DNA from: Pseudacidovorax intermedius | GTDB taxonomy: Bacteria; Pseudomonadota; Gammaproteobacteria; Burkholderiales; Burkholderiaceae_C | Reading direction: 5' to 3' | Length of the DNA stretch: 64,000 nt | Assembly (NCBI RefSeq): GCF_003350475.1 | Contig: NZ_QQAV01000007.1 | Coordinates: 186,001-250,000, forward strand | Shown: one piece after another, positions 57,872-64,000 of the stretch | How positions within the stretch are numbered: the first letter of the stretch is position 1 | Layout: each line of letters opens with the position of its first letter | Made by a program: the position numbers and the translations under genes | Notes under the pieces: generated by a model | Database searches by the model: none | What the model was told of the DNA's origin: nothing | The model's input: only the letters and a program-made list of their open reading frames with translations

Positions 57872-59971
57872 ATGAGCGACGCCATCGCCAGACTCCTGTC
57901 GCCGCGCAGCGTGGCGGTGATCGGCGCATCGGCCGACCCGAAGAAGACCTCGGGCCGGCCCGTGGCCTACCTGCGCAAGCATGGCTATGCCGGGCGCATC
58001 CTGCCGGTCAACCCGAAGGTGGCGCAGATCGACGACCTGGTCTGCTACCCCGACATCGCCTCGCTGCCCGAGGTGCCCGAGGTGGCCGTGGTGCTGCTGG
58101 GTGCCGAGCGCGCGCATCTGGCCGTGAAGGAGCTTGCTGAGCGCGGCTGCGCCGCGGCCATCGTGCTGGCCAGCGGCTACACCGAGACGGGCGAGGAGGG
58201 CGCACGGCGCCAGCAGCAGCTGGTGCAGGCCGCGGGGTCCATGCGCATCCTGGGACCCAACACCATTGGCCTGGTCAACCTCACCGACGGCATCGTGCTC
58301 TCGCCGTCCGGCGCGCTGGAGATGGACCACTTTCCGGTGGGCGGCATCGGCGTCGTGTCGCAAAGCGGCGGCATCCTGGGCTCGCTGCTGTCGCGGGCGG
58401 CCGCGCGGGGCATCGGCCTGTCCAAGCTCATCGCCACCAGCAACGAGGTCGACCTGGAACTGGCCGACTTCATCGAACACCTGGCCGACGACCCGGCCAC
58501 GCGGGTCATCGCGCTCTATGTGGAGGCGGTGCGCAACCCGGCGCGCTTCCGGGCGGCCTGCCTGAAGGCGGCGCGCGCCGGCAAGCCGGTGGTGGCCTTC
58601 AAGATCGGCCGCTCCGAGGCCGGCGCGCAGGCCGCCGTCTCGCACACCGGCGCCATGGCCGGGGCCGAGCGCATGTACGACGCGCTGTTCCGCCAGGTGG
58701 GCGTGATCCGCGCGCAGAGCTTCTCGGATCTGCTGGACATCCCGGCGGCGCTAGCCACCGGCCGGCGGTTGCGCGGCCGGCGCGTGGCCGTCCTCACCTC
58801 CACCGGCGGCGCGGGCACCCTGGTGTCGGACGACCTGGGCGTGGCCGGCTTCGAGACGCCCGCGCCCGATGCCGCCACGGCCCAGGCGTTGCGCGCCCTG
58901 CAGACCGGCAGCGAGGCCGTGCTGGACCGCAACCCGATTGACGTGACCCTGGCTGGCCTGCGGCCCGACCTGCTGCGCGGCGCCATCCGCGCCCTGCTGG
59001 CGAGCCCGAGCTACGACGCGCTGGTGATCATCGTGGGCAGCTCCAGCCTGGCCATGCCCGAGCTGCTGGCCGGCGCCATCCAGGACTGCCTGCCCGATTC
59101 CGACAAGCCGGTGATGGCCTATGTGAGCCCGCATGCGCCGGAGATCGGCGCGCTGCTGACGCGGCGGGGCGTGCCCGCCTTCGCGGCGGCCGAGAGCTGC
59201 ACCGCGGCGCTGGCCGGCATGCTGCATGCCGCAGGCTTCGAAGCGCCCGCCGACGTGGCCGCCGCGGGGGTGCCCGTCGATGCCGGCGATCTGCCCAACG
59301 GCTCGCTGGACGAGGCCGCGGCCAAGGCCGTCTTCGCCCGCTTCGGCGTTCCCTGCGCCACCGAGCGCGTCGTGCACGATGCGCGCGAGGCCGAGGCGGC
59401 GGCGCGCGAGCTGGGTGGGCGCGTGGTGCTCAAGATCCTTTCCTCGCAGATCACGCACAAGAGCGACGTCGGCGGCGTGGCGGTTGGCCTGGACGCGGCC
59501 ACCATCGGACCACGACTGCCGCAGATGGCCTCGGAGGTCGAGGCCCGTGCCGGCGTGCTGCCGCAGCGCTTCCTGGTGCAGCAGATGGTCTCGGGCGGCA
59601 CCGAGCTGATCCTGGGCCTGCACCGCGATGCGCTGGGCACGGCCGTGCTGCTGGGCATGGGCGGCGTCACGGCCGAGCTGTTCCAGGACACGACCCTGCG
59701 TCTGTTGCCCCAGCAGGACGGACGGCTCCTGCCGCTCGGCCGCGCCGATGCGCTGGCCATGGCGCAGTCGCTCAAGACCTGGCCGCTGCTGGACGGCTTC
59801 CGCCGCCGGCCCAAGGCCGACGTGGCGGCGCTGGTCGATGCCATCGTGGCCTTCTCCGCCATGGCCGCGCAGCTGGGCGAACGCATCGTCGAGGCCGAGA
59901 TCAACCCGGTGTTCGTGCTGCCTGAAGGGCAGGGCGTGCGCGCGGCGGACGGTGTGCTCGTGCTGGCCTGA
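57872..59971 (+). CDS. ADP-forming acyl-CoA synthetase (acetate-CoA ligase family)
   Basis: 699 aa, start ATG 57872. Fused subunits: N-terminal CoA-binding domain (SPRSVAVIGASADPKKTSGRPVAYLRKHGYAGRILPVNP), succinyl-CoA-ligase-like middle with the phosphorylated His258 in AVSHTGAMAGAE, and a C-terminal ATP-grasp domain (GSLDEAAAKAVFARFGVPCATERVV through GRVVLKILSSQITHKSDVGGVAVGL). It makes acyl-CoA from acid, CoA and ATP, with ADP formation, and would activate the acid taken up by the receptor system. Confidence 0.92.
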   Translation: MSDAIARLLSPRSVAVIGASADPKKTSGRPVAYLRKHGYAGRILPVNPKVAQIDDLVCYPDIASLPEVPEVAVVLLGAERAHLAVKELAERGCAAAIVLASGYTETGEEGARRQQQLVQAAGSMRILGPNTIGLVNLTDGIVLSPSGALEMDHFPVGGIGVVSQSGGILGSLLSRAAARGIGLSKLIATSNEVDLELADFIEHLADDPATRVIALYVEAVRNPARFRAACLKAARAGKPVVAFKIGRSEAGAQAAVSHTGAMAGAERMYDALFRQVGVIRAQSFSDLLDIPAALATGRRLRGRRVAVLTSTGGAGTLVSDDLGVAGFETPAPDAATAQALRALQTGSEAVLDRNPIDVTLAGLRPDLLRGAIRALLASPSYDALVIIVGSSSLAMPELLAGAIQDCLPDSDKPVMAYVSPHAPEIGALLTRRGVPAFAAAESCTAALAGMLHAAGFEAPADVAAAGVPVDAGDLPNGSLDEAAAKAVFARFGVPCATERVVHDAREAEAAARELGGRVVLKILSSQITHKSDVGGVAVGLDAATIGPRLPQMASEVEARAGVLPQRFLVQQMVSGGTELILGLHRDALGTAVLLGMGGVTAELFQDTTLRLLPQQDGRLLPLGRADALAMAQSLKTWPLLDGFRRRPKADVAALVDAIVAFSAMAAQLGERIVEAEINPVFVLPEGQGVRAADGVLVLA

Positions 59972-59986
59972 AGGCAGACTGCGCGC

Positions 59987-60883
59987 ATGACACCTGAACT
60001 TGCATCGCTCTCCATCGATTTCGCCACCCGCGCACCGCGCGCCGCCCGGCTCGACGCGCTGGCCCGTCAGCTGGACCTCGGTCCCATCGGAGGCCGTGTG
60101 CGCTGGCGGGGATGGGGCCTCGACGGCAGGCGCCGCCCTCCGCTGGTGCTGCTGCATGGCGGCCACGGCAACTGGATGCACTGGGTGCGCAACATCGAAG
60201 CGCTGGCCGAGGAGCGCGCCGTGTGGGTGCCCGACATGCCGGGCTATGGCGACTCCGATGCCGTCGACGAAGGCGGGCTCGACACCCTGCTCGGGCGGCT
60301 GATGGCCGGCATCGCGCAGCTGCCCGACGTCCCGGAGCGGGGCGTCGACCTGGCCGGCTTTTCCTTCGGCGGGCTGGTGGCGGCCCATCTGGCGGCGCGG
60401 GCGGCCGAGGCGCCCGCTTCGAACGAAACGGCCGTGCACGTGCACCACCTGCTGTTGCTCGGCCCCGCCGGCCATGGCGGCGCGCGGCGTCCTCGCGGTG
60501 CCCTGCAGGACTGGCATGCCGCCGCGCAGGCGCAAGACACCGCAGCGCTCACGGCCATCATGCGCCACAACCTGCTCATGCACATGCTGCACGACGACGC
60601 AGCCATCGACGACGAGGCGCTGGCGCTGCACACGCGGGCCTGCCAGGCCACCCGCTTTCGCAGCAAACGGCTGTCGCGGGCCGGCGGCCTGCAGGCGCTC
60701 ATCGCTGCGCATGCCGGCCCGGCGGCGGCCGTCTGGGGGGCGCACGACGTGACGGCCGATCCGGCCGAAGCCGCCGCGCTCGTCGGCTGCCCGGCGCAGG
60801 TCATTCCCGCCGCCGGGCACTGGGTTCAGTATGAAGCGGCGACGCAGGTCAACGCCTGGCTGTGCGAGGCGCTCGGCGGCTGA
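59987..60883 (+). CDS. Alpha/beta hydrolase
   Basis: 298 aa, start ATG 59987. First strand PPLVLLHGGHGNWMHWVRNIEAL with the HGG oxyanion loop, DMPGYGDSD, nucleophile elbow GFSFGG, and the acid and His in WGAHDVTADPAE and PAAGHWVQYEAATQVNAWL. It is a soluble hydrolase, perhaps of an ester, lactone or thioester intermediate of this island. Exact substrate unknown. Confidence 0.88.
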   Translation: MTPELASLSIDFATRAPRAARLDALARQLDLGPIGGRVRWRGWGLDGRRRPPLVLLHGGHGNWMHWVRNIEALAEERAVWVPDMPGYGDSDAVDEGGLDTLLGRLMAGIAQLPDVPERGVDLAGFSFGGLVAAHLAARAAEAPASNETAVHVHHLLLLGPAGHGGARRPRGALQDWHAAAQAQDTAALTAIMRHNLLMHMLHDDAAIDDEALALHTRACQATRFRSKRLSRAGGLQALIAAHAGPAAAVWGAHDVTADPAEAAALVGCPAQVIPAAGHWVQYEAATQVNAWLCEALGG

Positions 60884-60924
60884 GGCAGCGCTCCACCCGT
60901 TCCCCGTCTTCTTCCCTGGTCGCC

Positions 60925-62265
60925 ATGCATGCCATCGACGTCTTCGCCCGCCATGCCACCGAGTTCCGCGACCTGCGGCTGAACGACGAGGTGCTGCACC
61001 ATGCCAAGCGTGCCGTCATCGACTGGCATGCGGCGCTGTTTCCCGGCCTGGATTCGCCCCCCATGCCCCAACTGCGCCGTGCACTGGCCGAGGACCTGGG
61101 TCGGGGCGGCGCCCGGCTGCCGGACGGTTGTGCCGCCACCTGGCGCACCGCGGCCCTGCTCAACGGCACGGCGGCGCATGCGGCCGAGGTGGACGACAGC
61201 TTCCGCGACGCCATGTACCACCCGGGTGCCGCCACCATCGCGGCGGCGCTGGCCACGGCGCAGCAGGTCGATGCCAGCGGCCTGGACTTCCTGCGCGGCG
61301 TGGTGCTGGGCTACGAGGTCTCGACCCGGATCGGCGTGGTGCTGGGACGCGCGCACTACCGGCACTGGCACAACACCGGTACTGTCGGCACCTTCGGCGC
61401 GGCGGCGGCCACGGCCGGATTGCTGGGGCTGCACGGCGCGCCCTTCGGCCATGCGCTGGCCACGGCCGCCACCTTCGCGGCGGGGCTCCAGCAGGCCTTC
61501 CGGATGGACTCCATGTCCAAGCCCTTGCATGCCGGCCGCGCCGCCGAGGCCGGCGTGCTGGCTGCGCAACTGGCCGCCGAGGGCGTCACCGGCTCGCGCG
61601 ATGTGCTCGACGGCGAGGCGGGCCTTGGCCGGGCGATGAGCGATGGCCCCGACTGGGCCGCGGTGGGTGAGACGCTGGGCCGCGACTTCCACATCACGCG
61701 CCTGACCTTCAAGAACCACATCGGCTGCGGCCACACCTTCGCCGCCATCGACGCCGCGCTCGAACTGCGCCGCCGACATGGCCTGGTGCCGGCGCAGATC
61801 CGCCGCGTGCGCGTGGCCACCTACCGCCCGGCGCTGGACATCGCCTGCTATGCAGATCCGAAGACCGAGAACGAGGCGCGCTTCAGCCTGCCCTTCGTCG
61901 TCGCCACGGCGCTGGTGCACGGCAGCGTACGGCTGGATGCCTACACGCCCGAGCGGCTGACCGATGACCGCACCCGGGCGCTGATGGCCCGCATCGAGGC
62001 CCGGGTCGACGCGGAACTGGACGCCGCCTTCCCCGGCCGCCGCGCGGCCCGTGTGGAGATCGAGACCCAGGACGGCCAGCGCCACACGTGGCTGCAGCCC
62101 GACCGCAAGGGCGACCCCGAGCTGCCCCTGTCCGATGCCGAGCTGGAGGACAAGCTGATGGAGCTGGCGGCGCCGGTGATCGGCCGGGGCCGTGCAAAGG
62201 CGCTGCTGGCGGGCGTCTGGGGGTTGGAGCGAGCCCCCAGCCTCGCCGCGCTGCAGGCGGTCTGA
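60925..62265 (+). CDS. MmgE/PrpD-family protein
   Basis: 446 aa from ATG 60925; the open frame begins at a GTG at 60862 inside the hydrolase gene and is not used. MmgE/PrpD fold: LNDEVLHHAKRAVIDWHAALFPG, LLNGTAAHAAEVDDSFRDAMYHPGAATIAAALATAQQ, and the later FKNHIGCGHTFAAIDAALELRRRHG. Members include 2-methylcitrate dehydratase and cis-aconitate decarboxylase, so a dehydratase or decarboxylase of a tricarboxylate-like substrate is likely. That fits a tricarboxylate-type receptor at the head of the island. Confidence 0.9.
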   Translation: MHAIDVFARHATEFRDLRLNDEVLHHAKRAVIDWHAALFPGLDSPPMPQLRRALAEDLGRGGARLPDGCAATWRTAALLNGTAAHAAEVDDSFRDAMYHPGAATIAAALATAQQVDASGLDFLRGVVLGYEVSTRIGVVLGRAHYRHWHNTGTVGTFGAAAATAGLLGLHGAPFGHALATAATFAAGLQQAFRMDSMSKPLHAGRAAEAGVLAAQLAAEGVTGSRDVLDGEAGLGRAMSDGPDWAAVGETLGRDFHITRLTFKNHIGCGHTFAAIDAALELRRRHGLVPAQIRRVRVATYRPALDIACYADPKTENEARFSLPFVVATALVHGSVRLDAYTPERLTDDRTRALMARIEARVDAELDAAFPGRRAARVEIETQDGQRHTWLQPDRKGDPELPLSDAELEDKLMELAAPVIGRGRAKALLAGVWGLERAPSLAALQAV

Positions 62266-62397
62266 CTGCACAAGGCCGGGCGTCCGGGTGCCCACACCTG
62301 GGGTCCGTCGATGGCCTGGTCGCCATTTCCCCTCGGACGGCTCGAATCGCCCGCACCGCGCCCGCTGCCTGTGCCGACGCGTGCACCGGGATTCTTA

Positions 62398-63057
62398 TCA
62401 GGCCGACGTCTGCTGCTGGCTTGTAGGCCGGTCCAGATCCACGGACAACACGTCAGCCGCCAGATGCTCCAGCTGCTTCATCGTCCAGTCCATCACCTGC
62501 CGCTCGGTGATCGTGCGCTCGGACAGCCATGCCAGAACCAGCTGGTCGTGAAAGCCGACCCAGGCGCGCAGACAGACCCGCACCGCGGGCGTCGGCGCCT
62601 GCACGCCCAGCGCATCGCACACCCGATCGATTGCTTCCTGGCGGGAGGCCTCCCAGATCGCGGCCACCTTGGCGTGCGTGGCCACGTTGTGCGAGCGAGC
62701 CCGGAAGAGTGCGTCCCCCTCGCGCTGCTTGACCGAGCGCAGGTGCGCGCGAAGGAAGGATGCCACCTGTTCACGCGCGGTCCTGCCACGGAATGAGGCC
62801 AGCTGGACCTCGTTCATGCGCTGCGCGGCCACCCGGCTGACTTCGGCGTAGAGCTCCTCCATCGCACCGAAGTGATGGAACAGCAGGCCGTGCGCCACGC
62901 CGGCCTCGCGCACGATTTCTGCGGCCGACACGTCCATGAAGCCCCGGCTCGCGAAGAGCCGTTCGGCCGCCTCCAGGATGCGTTGCTTGCCCGTGGGCGC
63001 CTTCGCATCGGCAGCCTCCTTCTTGCGGCGTTGCGGGCGGCTGGCGGTGTCACTCAT
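62398..63057 (-). CDS. TetR-family regulator
   Basis: 219 aa, start ATG 63057. Helix-turn-helix GKQRILEAAERLFASRGFMDVSAAEIVREAGVAHGLLFHHFGAMEELYAEV, then a ligand-binding helical domain. A Lys/Arg-rich N-terminal arm precedes the DNA-binding part. It is divergent from the FAD monooxygenase gene at 63181, with a symmetrical operator in the gap, so it probably represses that gene until an aromatic ligand binds. Confidence 0.92.
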   Translation of the reverse strand: MSDTASRPQRRKKEAADAKAPTGKQRILEAAERLFASRGFMDVSAAEIVREAGVAHGLLFHHFGAMEELYAEVSRVAAQRMNEVQLASFRGRTAREQVASFLRAHLRSVKQREGDALFRARSHNVATHAKVAAIWEASRQEAIDRVCDALGVQAPTPAVRVCLRAWVGFHDQLVLAWLSERTITERQVMDWTMKQLEHLAADVLSVDLDRPTSQQQTSA

Positions 63058-63143
63058 GGATTCAATGATAGGTGGGGCGCACCGGGGGCGCGCCCGTTGC
63101 TTCAGGGAAAACCAGCAACGCAGTCCGTGCGTTCGACATTAAG

Positions 63144-63162
63144 CTGACTGACAGTCAATCAG
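63144..63162. promoter_or_regulatory. TetR operator candidate
   Basis: CTGACTGACAGTCAATCAG is a 19-bp near-perfect palindrome; apart from its central base only one pair of positions breaks the symmetry. Its core TGAC-a-GTCA is common in TetR sites. It ends 19 bp before the monooxygenase start codon, overlapping the expected promoter or transcription start. Confidence 0.65.
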
Positions 63163-63180
63163 CAGATCAACATTCTGTCC

Positions 63181-64000
63181 ATGTCGAGCATCAAACTTTC
63201 CGCAGATGGCGAGGCCCTGCGCCCTGACGTCCTGATCGTGGGCGGCGGGCCCTGCGGGCTGGCCGCGGCCATCGCCCTGGGGCGCTGTGGCGTGCGCACG
63301 CTGCTGGTCGAGCGGCATGCCTCGACCAGCTTCCATCCCCGTGGCCATGTGGTGAGCGCCCGGACGATGGAGATCCTCAGGACCTGGGGGCTGGACGACG
63401 CCGTGCGCGCACGCGGCATTCCGCAGGACCGCAACCAGGGCGTGGTCTTCGTGCGTTCCGTGGCAGGCGAGGTCATCGGCGAGATCAACACCTATGTGGA
63501 TCCCCAGCGCAATCGCCTCGCGGAATCGCATGGCCCCAGCGCCAAGACCTCCTGCCCGCAGGACGTGCTCGAGCCGGTGCTGCGCCGCGCTGCGGAGTCG
63601 CAGACCTGCGTCGATGTGCGCTTCGGCACGCAGCTTCAGGACCTGGTGCAGGACGAAGAGGGCGTGCGCGCATGCATCCTGGGCGCCGACGGCGTCGCGC
63701 ACACCGTGCATGCGCGCTATGCCATCGCGGCCGACGGCGCGCGGGGCGCCCTGCGCGAGAAGCTCGGCATCCCGCTCGATGGGGATGAGGCGCTGGGCCA
63801 GCAGATCGGCGTCTATTTCGAGGCCGACCTGTGGCCCTGGGTGCAGAAGCGCCCCCACCTGCTCTGGTGGATCTACAACCCCCAGACCGTGGGGGTGCTG
63901 ATCGCGCTGGACGGTCGCCACCGCTGGACCTACAACTTCGGCTACGACGCCTCCCGCGACTCGCCGGAGCGGTTCACGCCCGAGCGCTGCGCTGCCATCG
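63181..64000 (+). CDS. FAD-dependent monooxygenase, phenol/3-HPP hydroxylase-like (cut by window end)
   Basis: The frame is open from ATG 63181 to the last base (273 codons) and continues beyond the window. It is a class A flavoprotein: FAD motif DVLIVGGGPCGLAAAIALGRCGVRTLLVERHA, then the GHVVSARTMEILRTWGLDD segment typical of the PheA/TfdB/MhpA branch, and the second motif YAIAADGARGALREKLGI. It uses NAD(P)H and O2 to hydroxylate an aromatic compound. Control by the divergent TetR protein is likely. Confidence 0.88.
   Translation, partial: MSSIKLSADGEALRPDVLIVGGGPCGLAAAIALGRCGVRTLLVERHASTSFHPRGHVVSARTMEILRTWGLDDAVRARGIPQDRNQGVVFVRSVAGEVIGEINTYVDPQRNRLAESHGPSAKTSCPQDVLEPVLRRAAESQTCVDVRFGTQLQDLVQDEEGVRACILGADGVAHTVHARYAIAADGARGALREKLGIPLDGDEALGQQIGVYFEADLWPWVQKRPHLLWWIYNPQTVGVLIALDGRHRWTYNFGYDASRDSPERFTPERCAAI

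Noticed and set aside
1-64000. CRISPR arrays, transposases, tRNA or rRNA genes
   Set aside because: No regularly spaced direct repeats, transposase-like proteins, or cloverleaf or rRNA sequences were recognised anywhere in the window.

Overview
The window is very GC-rich DNA, packed with genes on both strands. It carries several orphan 'Bug' (tripartite tricarboxylate transporter) receptors, IclR/LysR-controlled catabolic islands, two sulfonate-scavenging loci and a TRAP-linked sugar-acid operon. This points to a soil- or plant-associated betaproteobacterium of the Burkholderiales, most likely Comamonadaceae (Variovorax-like). That placement is inferred from gene content only. No rRNA, tRNA, IS element or CRISPR array was seen. 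Layout: 1-1096 holds the tail of an unknown gene and a PAS-GGDEF diguanylate cyclase. 1102-9731 (minus) is an eight-gene organosulfur operon: three sulfonate/nitrate-type binding proteins, one ABC permease and ATPase, a membrane c-type cytochrome, a class II aldolase-like protein and an FMN-dependent monooxygenase. Divergent from it, 9841-13412 (plus) encodes an SfnB/DszC-like flavoprotein, a cysteine-dioxygenase-like cupin and a four-domain rhodanese. 13769-15862 is an MHYT-GGDEF-EAL protein. 15911-19141 has an FAD monooxygenase, a MerR regulator, and a hydrolase-rhombosortase pair with a textbook MerR-type promoter (19-bp spacer, symmetrical operator inside it). 19152-28108 (minus) is a hemicellulose/sugar-acid operon: TRAP receptor, IlvD/Edd-type dehydratase, FAH-type dehydratase, TRAP membrane subunits and a secreted GH10 xylanase ending in a GlyGly-CTERM tail. 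The rhombosortase expected to process that tail lies convergently beside it, and a divergent LysR gene probably controls the operon. 29396-31141 is a divergent AraC/SDR pair. 31335-37959 is a second sulfur locus: ssuE, ssuD, ssuC, ssuA, ssuB, a MetY-type sulfhydrylase and the small molybdopterin-binding SsuF. 37980-43658 is a LysR-linked catabolic island (enolase-superfamily enzyme, two Bug receptors, AhpD/CMD-like protein, amidohydrolase). 43671-49380 is an IclR-linked CoA island (crotonase, class III CoA-transferase, Bug receptor, quinone oxidoreductase, cupin). 49439-54631 (minus) is a probably Fur-controlled iron operon: TonB receptor, FMN alpha-hydroxy-acid oxidase, PiuC, PepSY protein, cytochrome b561. 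54844-54969 holds a strong minus-strand terminator and a second hairpin. 55102-62265 is another IclR island (Bug receptor, crotonase, ADP-forming acyl-CoA synthetase, hydrolase, MmgE/PrpD). 62398-64000 is a TetR regulator divergent from an FAD monooxygenase cut by the window end. How it fits together: two loci release sulfite from organosulfur compounds and feed it into amino-acid synthesis. One operon degrades xylan extracellularly and appears to take up and dehydrate the sugar acids formed. Several small regulator-receptor-enzyme islands each look built for one organic acid. The best candidates for closer study are the xylanase/rhombosortase pair inside a sugar-acid TRAP operon, the MerR promoter with a near-leaderless mRNA, the organosulfur operon with an embedded cytochrome and three receptors, and a shared palindromic element next to the binding-protein genes of both sulfonate loci.
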